Part shown: one piece after another, positions 1 to 10,200 of the stretch
Numbering within the stretch: the first letter of the stretch is position 1
How the letters are laid out: each line of letters starts with the position of its first letter
Source: Rhizobium bangladeshense
Lineage (GTDB): Bacteria; Pseudomonadota; Alphaproteobacteria; Rhizobiales; Rhizobiaceae
NCBI RefSeq assembly: GCF_017357245.1
Contig: NZ_CP071612.1
Span: forward strand, 747,001 to 811,000
DNA: 64,000 bases
Direction of reading: 5' to 3'
Program-made: the position numbers and the translations under genes
The notes under the pieces: model-generated
What the model was told of the DNA's origin: nothing
Databases searched by the model: none
What the model saw: only the letters and a program-made list of their open reading frames with translations

Positions 1-2677
1 CCGGACGCGCCTCGGCACGGTTGCTTTCGCCGCGGACATCCTCCTTGCCTTCTACAGGCATGAGCGCCAGCATCAGCGCATTGGCATCTTCCCAGCGCAC
101 CGATTGCAGTCGCGCGGTTACGGGCGTCAGCGTGTCGTCGGCCTTGACGAGCATCATGGTGCCGGAACCGGCCGCCTTTTCCTCAAGGTCGCGGCGCTGC
201 AGCAGGGCTTCGATCCCGCCCACTTCGCGCAGCGCGTCGAGCGATTGGTAACCCGTCAGCCGCATGAATTCAGGGTTGGCATGGATCAGCGCATCGCCGA
301 CGTGGATAAGGACTGCGACGGGCAATTGGTCGACCGTTCCGGCCGAAAGCCCATCGGTCATCTTCACGCGCGGCGGGATGAAACTTGTGAGAACCTCGAT
401 CTGGCTGACCGTCTCCTCGAGCCCTTCCGTCGCCTCGTCCTCGGCGATGGCGGTGGGCTCTTCAGTGGCGCCGTCTTCGCGCACCGCCTCGGCCGCGTTC
501 TCGAAGATCGCTTCCTGCGGCGCTATCTCATCGAGCGAAGCTGTGTCGGCGCTATCGGCGACTGGCGCTTCGCCTGTGAAGGTTTGCGGTTCCGCGATTT
601 CTTCGAAAGACGCCGTTTCGGTGGCGGTGGTGCCCGCCGGTGCCGGGGTGTCAGGCTCTTCCCTGCGGGCGCCGAAGGCTTCCAGGCGCTTGGCGATTTC
701 GCGGAAGTTCGCCTGCTCAGCGGCCGTCAATGCGGCGCCTGTGCTGTGAAGCTGCACGATCTTGTCGGTGGAACGGCGATTAGGGGTTTCCGCGACGCGA
801 AGCGCCGGGGGCTCGTCTGCGGCATCGGCCGGGGCCGCTTCACCCGCGCCGGCGTTGACGCCGTCCCGCGGTTCTTCGGCGGCGCTTTCCAAGGCGGGCG
901 GCTCGAAGCCGGCCTCTTCCACGGTGGCTTCGGGGGATGTCTCTTCGGTCGGGGCGGCTGCAGCCGGCGTCTGGTCCTCGACCTCGTCGGCGGCTGTCGT
1001 TTCCGCCAGGACCGCTTCGGGCGCTTGAGCATCGTGGGTCGGGTCGGTGACAGTTTCGGATGCGGGGCCGAGGCTTGCCGCATCATGGCCTATGCCGTTC
1101 GGACCGAGCGTCAGGCCGAGCGCCAGCGGATCTTCCTGCGCATCGGAGAGCCTGACGACGCCGAAGCCGCGGAAACCGTCGAAGTCGCGGTTGCGGGTGT
1201 AGGTCGGTAGCGCAGCGAGATCGACAGGAACGACGAGGCTGGTGCCTTCGACCGGCCAGAGGATCGTCTTGCCCGACCACGTGTCGCGGCGGGCGAGTGC
1301 CTCCGAAAGCTTGCCGTCAGGGTCGAGATTGAAAAGGGCGGCAATATCGCTGAAGGCGGAGCCGATGATGGCGGATGCATGCGGACCGACAGCCTCGGCA
1401 AATTCGTGGCTGACCTCGTTGAACCGGCCTTCCGCGTCGATCTTCCAGACGAAGCGCGTGGCGCGGCTGTTCGGCCTGAAGACGAAACCGGGTTCGGGCG
1501 CAAGCGACGGGGCAGGGGAGGCGCCTGAAGCTGCGGTGGCGGGCTCTTCGGGAACGGTTTCCGGCGCCTCATCGACCGGCATTTGGCCGGCTTCGGCAGG
1601 TGTCTCCGCCATCGCGGTCGCTTCCGCCGTCTCGTTGGCGGAGTATATCGCGGCGGCGTCGACGTGCTCCTCGGCCTCGTAGGCCTCATTCACGCTGCTC
1701 TCGTTCGCGCGCCCGTCGTTCTCCGGCGTTTCGTCTTCGGCCGGATTCCTCTCCCCAACCGGTGCCTCTGCGGATGTGGCAGTTGCCGCGGTCGGCCGGG
1801 CGCTTTCGTCGACGATCTCCTCCAGCGTCTCCTCGACCTCCTCGATCCCAGAGACCGCGTCGACCATCTCGCTGAATCCGTTCGCCGCAGCCGCCTCTTC
1901 CGGAGGAAGTTCGGAGAGCGGTGTGCTTTCTTCGCCCGCAGCCGCATCAGCCGCCTGCGCCGGTGCATCGACTGCGTCGAGCACGGGCGCGTCGATCGGG
2001 TCGAGATGACCGATCGCGGTCTCCACGGCAAAGAGCAGATTGAGCGCCGGCTCGTCGCTCAGCCTGCCGACCGCTGCCGGGAGATAACCCCTGCCGGTGG
2101 CGACCGGGCGCTTCACCAGGCGGTCGGGATGGGCGCCGGCAAGGTTGATCAAGGCCTTTGCGGTCTCGACTGAAATGGCGAGCGAGGCAAAGCCAGGCGA
2201 GGCGGCGATGACCTCGCCATTGGCGCCGATGACAGCCATATGCGTGTCGGGATCATCGAGACCCTGCAGCATCCGGGTCGCCGCAGCGCCTGCCGTCAGC
2301 GGCTTTGCCGACACCGGCACTGAAAACAGAATGGCTTTCTCGCCCGATGAAAGCCGGATCAGTTCGGCCGTCGCCTGCACCTGCACGCGCTGAAAGCCCT
2401 TTGCGATACGGATCATCAGGCTTCTGTTGTCGCCGACGTCGGCAAGCTGACGCGCCGCCGTTTCCAGTTGGCGGAAGGTGATATCGGTGCGATCGACGCC
2501 CTGGTCGAGCAGATCGTAGACTGCTGAATGGCCGAAAAGCTCAGCACCCGCACCGTTTGCCCAAAGCAGGCGGGCAAGATCGGCCGAAAGCAGGACCATC
2601 GCCTCGCCGCGTGAAAATCGTTCCCGCACCCGCGCATGCACGGCGATATCGATGAACGGGTATTGGACTGCGGGCAT
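1..2677 (-). CDS. PAS-domain sensor histidine kinase, PdhS/PleC-like (5' part; gene runs off the left edge)
   Basis: The minus strand is open from an ATG at 2677 to the window edge, giving the first 892 residues of a larger protein. Residues about 1-250 form a mixed alpha/beta sensory region. A long Ala/Glu/Pro-rich low-complexity linker follows (about 250-400). A PAS-like segment lies near 400-510, a second acidic linker near 530-760, and a typical PAS core near 775-860 (VLIHVGDALIHANPEFMRLT). This architecture, with the kinase domain expected beyond the edge, matches the large cell-cycle kinases of Rhizobiales (PdhS, CbrA, PleC-like), which signal to DivK/CtrA. The kinase domain itself is not visible, so the histidine-kinase call is inference. 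An AAGG motif sits about 9 bases before the ATG. The plus-strand ORFs opposite are Cys/Gly/Arg-rich shadows. Confidence 0.7.
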   Translation of the reverse strand, partial: MPAVQYPFIDIAVHARVRERFSRGEAMVLLSADLARLLWANGAGAELFGHSAVYDLLDQGVDRTDITFRQLETAARQLADVGDNRSLMIRIAKGFQRVQVQATAELIRLSSGEKAILFSVPVSAKPLTAGAAATRMLQGLDDPDTHMAVIGANGEVIAASPGFASLAISVETAKALINLAGAHPDRLVKRPVATGRGYLPAAVGRLSDEPALNLLFAVETAIGHLDPIDAPVLDAVDAPAQAADAAAGEESTPLSELPPEEAAAANGFSEMVDAVSGIEEVEETLEEIVDESARPTAATATSAEAPVGERNPAEDETPENDGRANESSVNEAYEAEEHVDAAAIYSANETAEATAMAETPAEAGQMPVDEAPETVPEEPATAASGASPAPSLAPEPGFVFRPNSRATRFVWKIDAEGRFNEVSHEFAEAVGPHASAIIGSAFSDIAALFNLDPDGKLSEALARRDTWSGKTILWPVEGTSLVVPVDLAALPTYTRNRDFDGFRGFGVVRLSDAQEDPLALGLTLGPNGIGHDAASLGPASETVTDPTHDAQAPEAVLAETTAADEVEDQTPAAAAPTEETSPEATVEEAGFEPPALESAAEEPRDGVNAGAGEAAPADAADEPPALRVAETPNRRSTDKIVQLHSTGAALTAAEQANFREIAKRLEAFGARREEPDTPAPAGTTATETASFEEIAEPQTFTGEAPVADSADTASLDEIAPQEAIFENAAEAVREDGATEEPTAIAEDEATEGLEETVSQIEVLTSFIPPRVKMTDGLSAGTVDQLPVAVLIHVGDALIHANPEFMRLTGYQSLDALREVGGIEALLQRRDLEEKAAGSGTMMLVKADDTLTPVTARLQSVRWEDANALMLALMPVEGKEDVRGESNRAEARP

Positions 2678-2785
2678 GATCGAACCTTGTCGCTGTCGGC
2701 CTTCTAAATTAACGGCTTATTAATAACTGCAGGTCGCATGCCGGTCCAGAACAGCGGGGTCCTTTCAGCCGAAAGGGTTAACGAG

Positions 2786-2819
2786 TTGTGCGATGCACAA
2801 TAAATGTTGCAATGCACAA
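2786..2819. promoter_or_regulatory. Paired palindromic operators upstream of the phasin gene
   Basis: A perfect inverted repeat TTGTGC-GAT-GCACAA occupies 2786-2800. A second, imperfect copy (12 of 15 positions identical) occupies 2805-2819, offset by 19 bp, so both would lie on nearly the same DNA face. The second copy overlaps the -35 element of the phasin promoter, the position expected of a repressor site. TGC-rich palindromes are what PhaR/AniA/PhbF-type regulators of polyhydroxybutyrate granule genes bind, so control by such a regulator is a reasonable inference. The regulator gene is not in this window. Confidence 0.6.
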
Positions 2820-2835
2820 TAAGATGCCCTATATA
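2807..2835 (+). promoter_or_regulatory. Sigma-70-type promoter of the phasin gene
   Basis: TTGCAA (2807-2812) and TATATA (2830-2835) are separated by exactly 17 bp, an excellent housekeeping promoter. The predicted leader of about 45 nt carries a short hairpin AGGCAG-CAA-CTGCCT (2855-2869) just before the AAAGG ribosome binding site at 2876-2880. The -35 hexamer lies inside the second palindromic operator. Confidence 0.65.
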
Positions 2836-2890
2836 GACTTCATTCAATGACCACAGGCAGCAACTGCCTTAGCCCAAAGGAATGCGACCC

Positions 2891-3340
2891 ATGGCTACCA
2901 TAAAGACCGATGACGTTTTTTCAATCGCTTCTTTCGACCCGTCCAAGTTGGCTGAATCCTTCCGTGAATTCGCCGAAAAGGGCGCACAGCAGTCGAAGGA
3001 AGCCTATGCCAAGCTGAAGACTGCCGGCGAGGAAGCCGGCAAGACGCTCGAAGCCACCGTCCAGACGGCACAGGCGGGCACCGTCGAGATCGGCCTGAAG
3101 GCGATCGACGTCCTGCGCGTCAATGCCGAAACCTCGCTCTCGCACATGGAAGCACTGCTCGGCGTCAAGTCAGTCGCCGAATTCGTCGAGCTGCAGACCT
3201 CCTTCCTGCGCAAGCAGGCCGAACTCGCCGTGGATCAGGCGAAGTCCATGCAGGAAACCACCAAGCAGGTTGCCGAAAAGCTCGCAAAGCCCTCCAAGGA
3301 AGCCGCCGAAAAGGCGATGGCATCCTTCAAGGTCGCCTGA
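2891..3340 (+). CDS. Phasin family protein (PHB granule-associated)
   Basis: This 149-residue protein is an amphipathic, Ala/Lys/Glu-rich helical protein of the phasin type. It has the usual central segment (FAEKGAQQSKEAYAKLKTA) and a second helical half around VKSVAEFVELQTSFLRKQAE. Phasins coat polyhydroxybutyrate granules in the cytoplasm and control their size and number. An in-frame ATG exists at 2882, but only one base separates it from the AAAGG motif, while the ATG at 2891 has a 10-base spacing, so 2891 is preferred. The gene is monocistronic, with a strong promoter and operator pair upstream and a strong intrinsic terminator downstream, fitting an abundant regulated storage protein. 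Confidence 0.92.
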   Translation: MATIKTDDVFSIASFDPSKLAESFREFAEKGAQQSKEAYAKLKTAGEEAGKTLEATVQTAQAGTVEIGLKAIDVLRVNAETSLSHMEALLGVKSVAEFVELQTSFLRKQAELAVDQAKSMQETTKQVAEKLAKPSKEAAEKAMASFKVA

Positions 3341-3362
3341 TCGGTCTTTGCCGATCGGAAAC

Positions 3363-3392
3363 AAAAGGCTGGACCTCGTGTCCAGCCTTTTT
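3363..3392 (+). terminator. Intrinsic terminator of the phasin gene
   Basis: A 12-bp perfect stem (AAAAGGCTGGAC paired with GTCCAGCCTTTT) closes a 5-nt loop and runs into a T tract, 22 bp after the phasin stop codon. Confidence 0.9.
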
Positions 3393-3470
3393 GTATATTG
3401 ACGAGGAATGGGGCTTGAATTCATGGCCAAGTCCTCGTATGTGACCCCCATCGCGCCGAGCGTGATTTAT

Positions 3471-3547
3471 GCGGTTGTAGCTCAGTTGGTTAGAGCGCAG
3501 GTTTGTGGCACCTGAGGTCGGAGGTTCGAGACCCCCCAACCGTACCA
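3471..3547 (+). tRNA. tRNA-His (anticodon GTG), CCA encoded
   Basis: The cloverleaf is complete. The acceptor GCGGTTG pairs with CAACCGT (first pair G-U). The D arm contains AGCTCAGTTGGTTAGAGC. The anticodon stem CAGGT/ACCTG encloses TTGTGGC with GTG at 3505-3507, and the T arm contains GGTTCGAGACC. CCA is encoded at 3545-3547. The discriminator base is A and the base before the acceptor is T, so the usual G-1:C73 histidine identity pair is not encoded. This matches the known divergent tRNA-His class of a large alphaproteobacterial clade, recognised by a correspondingly altered HisRS. Confidence 0.97.
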
Positions 3548-4249
3548 TCTCCCCCACGTCAGCTTTCCATCAGACAAATCCTTCTAGATACGTCTTTTCG
3601 AACCAGCATCGTAAGTACAGCCGTTAACTGTATCTGTAATGATCCTGTACGGATGTTTGTCGTGTCTCGACGAAAGCGCGTGCTTGCGCAGCGCCCTGAA
3701 GAGAACCTACGCTTCTGAGGGCGAATCTGCTGCTTATTTGCCACACCAAATCGAACATTCAAGAAGTACAACCCATCCGTATGGTGCCATGCCGCCGGGT
3801 GAGCTACATATGCGGCACGCAGGAACAGCGAGGTCCCAATCGCCACATCCCCACTCGAATGGGACCGGCCACGCAAGCAAATTGCGGAGGATCCGAACCG
3901 CGAAGCCCACCCGCGGCAAGAGAGGCAAACAACGTTTGGTGGCGCAAACAACCCGGGTCTCGCTTCCCCGATAAGTCTCAAGCCTACTAAATTTCACCAG
4001 ATGACCGTAACCACAATTTAAGTGCAGTCATGCCAGCAATTATGAGGGTTTGGACGGGCAGAGCGCAGGATCATGGAATGTCTCTAGCCCATTTTAGAGG
4101 TTCCAGAAGAAGCGCTTCATAAGGGCTGGCGGCTAGATCAAAATGCTTTTCGAATACAAATAAAGCTTTTAGTTGAATTTCTCCCTGAGATGAAGCAGAG
4201 AGAAATCGGCAATAGGCGCGGCCGGATGAAATAGGCAACGGGGATTTTT
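3548..4249. other. 702-bp gene-free stretch between tRNA-His and the RTX gene
   Basis: Only short ORFs without ribosome binding sites or recognisable products occur here. Composition is more AT-rich than the flanks, especially from about 4080. The last bases hold the GGGGA ribosome binding site (4240-4244) of the RTX gene. I see no copy of the tRNA 3' end downstream that would mark an integrated island, and no integrase. The promoter of the RTX gene must lie here but I could not place it with confidence. Confidence 0.5.
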
Positions 4250-7200
4250 ATGGCGGACCTTACGAATTGGCCGACGTACGTCAGCTCAACTGGGGATCAG
4301 AAGATAGACGGGCTCTTGGGTGACTTTGCCTGGGGAGGAACGATCACCTATGCGTTTCCCACGACTTCGTCAGCGTATGATTACAACGGCGAGAAAAACT
4401 ATTCTTTCTCTCCAATTTCGTCGCAGCAGCAGTCTCTTGCCTTGTACTTTATGGAGCAGTCCTATGGGAGTGCGGCGAACGACGGCTTTTCCGTCGAGGG
4501 ATTCACGAACGCCAACTTCGAGGCCGGAAGCGCCAACACCGCAGCGGTGCGGTTCGCTCAATCCTCGCATCCCGATCTCGAGACAGCGTGGGCCTATTTA
4601 CCAGCCAGCGGCGGGCCGGGTGGTGATGTCTGGTTCGGGACTGGGTATGCTGGCACCGAAGATGATCTTCGCTTCCCGAGGTTCGGCAACTATGCAGGTC
4701 ATGCCCTGGCGCACGAGCTGGGTCACGCTCTCGGACTGAAGCATGCTCACGAATACGGAATAGTCGTTCCGAGCGCGTACGATTCGCTCGAATACACGAT
4801 CATGACCTACCGCTCATATATCGGCGACAATGGGAGTGGGTACACGTATGAGCACGATGGCGCGCCACAAACCTTCATGATGCTTGACATCGCCGCCCTG
4901 CAGGAAATGTATGGCGCGGACTACACTACAAACAGTGGCGATACTGTCTACAAGTGGAATCCGAACCAAGGCATCACCTATGTCAACGGGGTCGCGGCCA
5001 TCACGCCAGCTGCCAACAGGATCTTCGCAACAATCTGGGACGGCGGCGGTATCGATACCTATGATTTGAGCGCTTATACAACCGCCCTCAAGATCGACTT
5101 GCAAGCAGGCGGGTACTCGGTTTTTTCTCAGGGCCAGTTGTCCTACCTGGGAGGAGGTCCGAATAATGGCTATGCCCGCGGCAACATTTTCAACGCCCTT
5201 CTTCATGAAGGCAATACCGCGTCGTTGATTGAGAACGTTAAGGCCGGCTCCGGCAATGATACGATCACAGGCAACGAGGCGGACAATACTCTCTGGGGCA
5301 ACGCCGGCAATGACACCCTTAACGGCCTTTCCGGCAACGACACATTGATCGGCGGAACGGGCAACGATACTTATATCTTCAATGATCTGGCTGACGTGGT
5401 CACCGAAGGGCTAAACGAAGGGTCCGATCTGATCAGGACGACGCTTTCTTCCTTTGCCTTGACCAATATTGCCAATGTCGAAAACCTGACCTTCATCGGC
5501 ACCGGCGCTTTTACCGGCACTGGAAGCGGCCTCGCCAACACCATCGCCGGCGGCTCCGGCAACGACACGCTGGATGGCGGCGCCGGCAACGACACGCTGA
5601 TCGGCGGTGCCGGCAACGACCTCTATGTGATTGACTCTAGCTTCGATTTGGTGATTGAGAGTGCGAACAAGGGGACGGACACAGTCCAGACGGCGATTTC
5701 AAGCTATACGCTCAGCGACAATGTCGAGAATCTGACTTACACGGGATCCGCCAGCTTCACCGGCACCGGCAACGCGCTCGCCAACACGATCATCAGCGGC
5801 GCCGGCAATGACACGCTGAATGGCGGGGCCGGTGCGGATAGCCTGATCGGCGGCGCGGGGGACGACACCTATAGCGTCGACAATGTTGGCGACAGCGTCA
5901 CCGAAGCCGCCAACGAGGGGATCGACACTGTTCGCGCGACATCGGCAAGCTATACGCTTGCCGCCAATCTCGAGAACCTCACCTATATCGGCACGGCAGC
6001 CTTTGCCGGGACGGGCAATGACCTTGCCAATACGATCAGGGGCGGGGCAGGTGCCGACACCTTGGACGGGAAGGGCGGTGCGGACAGCTTGATCGGCGGT
6101 GCGGGCAACGACACCTATATTGTCGATACCCTTGCCGACGTGATCACCGAAGGGCTGAATGAAGGAGCAGATCTGATCAAGACGACGCTTTCTTCCTATG
6201 CTTTGACCATCAATGCCAATGTCGAAAACCTGGCCTTCATCGGCACCGGCGATTTTACCGGGACTGGAACCAGCATCGCCAATACGATCACCGGCGGCGC
6301 TGGCAACGATCTTCTGGACGGCGGCGCCGGCAATGACACGCTGAATGGCGGCGCCGGCAACGACATCTATATGGTCGACAGTGCGGGCGACGTGATCAAC
6401 GAGGCGGTCAGTGCCGGCACCGACGAAATCCGCACGGCGCTTGCAGCCTACTCGATCGCCGCCTTGGTCAATGTCGAGAACCTCACCTACACCGGATCCG
6501 CCAGCTTCACCGGCACCGGCAATGCGCTCGCCAACACGATCACCGGCGATGCCGGCAATGACACCCTGAATGGCGGGGCCGGTGCGGATAGCCTGATCGG
6601 CGGTGAGGGCGACGACACCTATAGCGTCGACAATACCGGTGACATCGTCACCGAAGCTGCCGACGAGGGAACTGACACGGTTCGCGCGACATCAGCGAGC
6701 TACACGCTTGCCGCCAATCTCGAGAACCTCAGCTATATCGGCACGGCGGCCTTTACCGGGACGGGCAATGAGCTTGCCAACACCATAAGGGGTGGGGCAG
6801 GTGCCGATACCCTGGACGGGAAGGCCGGTGCTGACAGCTTGATCGGTGGTGCGGGCAACGACATCTACATTGTCGATAACGTAGGCGACGTGGTCACCGA
6901 AGTTCTGAATGAAGGAACCGATCTGATCAAGACGGCGCTTTCAAGCTATACGCTCGGCAACAATGTCGAGAACCTGCTCTTTACGGGATCCGGCAGCTTC
7001 AGCGGCACGGGCAATGCGCTCGTCAACACGATCACCGGCGGCGCCGGCAACGACACGCTTGACGGTGGCATCGGCAATGACACGCTGGCAGGCGGCGCCG
7101 GCAACGACACATTGATCGGCGGGGTCGGCTCCGACACGATGTCGGGTGGGATTGGCGACGACATCTATGTGGTCGATATCGCGACCGACCTGGTGATCGA

Positions 7201-10200
7201 GAATGCCAACGAGGGGACGGACACGGTCCAGACGGCGCTTGTCAGCTATACGCTCGGCAACAATGTCGAGAACCTGACCTACACCGGCTCCGCAAGCTTC
7301 ACCGGCACCGGCAATGCGCTCGCCAACACGATCATCGGCGGCGCCTTCAATGACACGCTGAATGGCGGGGCCGGTGCGGATAGCCTGATCGGCGGTGAGG
7401 GCAATGACACCTACATCGTCGACAATGCCGGTGACATCGTCACCGAAGCCGCCGACGAGGGAACCGACACGGTTCGCACGACATTGGCGAGCTACACGCT
7501 TGCCGCCAATCTCGAGAACCTCAGCTATATCGGAACGGTAGCCTTTGCTGGAACAGGCAATGATCTCGACAACACGATCACCGGTGGCGTTGCCAACGAT
7601 ACGCTTTCCGGCGGCGTCGGCCACGATACGCTGAATGGCGGGGGCGGGGCCGATCATTTGATCGGTGGTGTTGGCGACGACACCTATATCGTCGACAATG
7701 CCGGCGACATCGTCACCGAGAACGCCAATGAGGGGATCGACACGGTTCGCACGAACCTGAGTGCCCACACATTGGCTGCCAATGTCGAGAACCTCACCTA
7801 CATCGGAACGGCAGCCTTTACCGGGGCAGGGAATCTGCTCGACAACATCATCACAGGTGGTGTCGCCGCCGACAAGCTTATAGGCGCTGCGGGCAACGAT
7901 ACGCTGAATGGCGGGGCTGGTTCCGACACGATGTTGGGTGGGATTGGCGACGACATCTATGTGGTCGATATCGCGACTGATATCGTGATCGAGAATGCCA
8001 ACGAGGGGACGGACACGGTCCGGACGGCGCTTGTCGGCTATACGCTTGGCAACAATGTCGAGAACCTGACCTATACCGGGTCCGCCAGCTTCAGCGGCGC
8101 CGGCAATGCGCTGGCCAATACGATCACCGGCGGCGCCGGCAATGACACGCTGAATGGCGGAGCAGGTGCGGACAGCTTGATCGGTGGTGCGGGTAACGAC
8201 ACTTATATCCTCGACGATGCCGGCGACATCGTCACCGAAGCCGCCGACGCAGGGACCGATACGGTTCGAACCAACCTGGCGATCTATACGCTTGCCGCCA
8301 ATGTCGAGAACCTGAGCTTTGCCGGCACGGGCGCATTTGCCGGCACGGGCAACAATCTCGACAATACGATCACGGGTGGCGCTGCCGCCGATACGCTTTC
8401 CGGCGGCGCCGGCAACGACACGCTGAATGGCGGGGCCGGTGCGGATAGCCTGATCGGCGGTGAGGGCGACGACACCTATAGCGTCGACAATGCCGGCGAC
8501 AGCGTCACCGAAGCTGCCGACGAGGGAACCGACATCGTTCGCACGACGCTGGCAAGCTATACGCTTACCGCCAATGTCGAAAACCTGAGCTTTGTCGGCA
8601 CGGTAGCCTTTGCCGGAACGGGCAATGAGCTTGCCAACACCATAAGGGGCGGGGCAGGTGCCGATACCCTGGACGGGAAGGCCGGTGCGGACAGCTTGAT
8701 CGGTGGTGCGGGCAACGACATCTACATTGTCGATAACGTAGGCGACGTGGTCACCGAAGTTCTGAATGAAGGAACCGATCTGATCAAGACGGCGCTTTCA
8801 AGCTATACGCTCGGCAACAATGTCGAGAACCTGCTCTTTACGGGATCCGGCAGCTTCAGCGGCACGGGCAATGCGCTCGTCAACACGATCACCGGCGGCG
8901 CCGGCAACGACACGCTTGACGGTGGCATCGGCAATGACACGCTGGCAGGCGGCGCCGGCAACGACACATTGATCGGCTGGGTCGGCTCCGACACGATGTC
9001 GGGTGGGATTGGCGACGACATCTATGTGGTCGATATCGCGACCGACCTGGTGATCGAGAATGCCAACGAGGGGACGGACACGGTCCAGACGGCGCTTGTC
9101 AGCTATACGCTCGGCAACAATGTCGAGAACCTGACCTACACCGGCTCCGCAAGCTTCACCGGCACCGGCAATGCGCTCGCCAACACGATCATCGGCGGCG
9201 CCTTCAATGACACGCTGAATGGCGGGGCCGGTGCGGATAGCTTGATCGGCGGTGATGGCAACGACACCTACATCGTCGACAATGCCGGTGACATCGTCAC
9301 CGAAGCCGCCGACGAGGGAACCGACACGGTTCGCACGACATTGGCGAGCTACACGCTTGCCGCCAATCTCGAGAACCTCAGCTATATCGGAACGGTAGCC
9401 TTTGCTGGAACAGGCAATGATCTCGACAACACGATCACCGGTGGCGTTGCCAACGATACGCTTTCCGGCGGCGTCGGCCACGATACGCTGAATGGCGGGG
9501 GCGGGGCCGATCATTTGATCGGTGGTGTTGGCGACGACACCTATATCGTCGACAATGCCGGCGACATCGTCACCGAGAACGCCAATGAGGGGATCGACAC
9601 GGTTCGCACGAACCTGAGTGCCCACACATTGGCTGCCAATGTCGAGAACCTCACCTACATCGGAACGGCAGCCTTTACCGGGGCAGGGAATCTGCTCGAC
9701 AACATCATCACAGGTGGTGTCGCCGCCGACAAGCTTATAGGCGCTGCGGGCAACGATACGCTGAATGGCGGGGCTGGTTCCGACACGATGTTGGGTGGGA
9801 TTGGCGACGACATCTATGTGGTCGATATCGCGACCGACGTGGTGATCGAGAATGCCAACGAGGGGACGGACACGGTCCGGACGGCGCTTGCCAGCTATAT
9901 GCTCGGCAACAATATCGAGAACCTGCTCTTTACGGGCTCCGCCAGCTTCACCGGCACCGGCAACGCGCTCGCCAACATGATCACCGGCGGCGCCGGCAAT
10001 GACACGCTGAATGGCGGAGCAGGTGCGGACACCTTGATCGGCGGGAGTGGCAACGACACCTATATCCTCGACGATGCCGGCGACATCGTCACCGAAGCCG
10101 CCGACGCAGGGACCGATACGGTTCGCACCAACCTGGCAATCTATACGCTTGCCGCCAATGTCGAGAACCTGAGCTTTGCCGGCACGGGCGCGTTTGCCGG

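Noticed and set aside
104..1210. 368-codon plus-strand frame at the left edge
   Set aside because: Cys/Gly/Arg-rich shadow of the minus-strand sensor-kinase gene, whose frame is open and carries PAS motifs.
3327..3557. Minus-strand ORF containing a GLEPPTSG-like sequence
   Set aside because: It is the well-known false ORF produced by reading the antisense strand of a tRNA gene (tRNA-His at 3471-3547) plus the phasin terminator.
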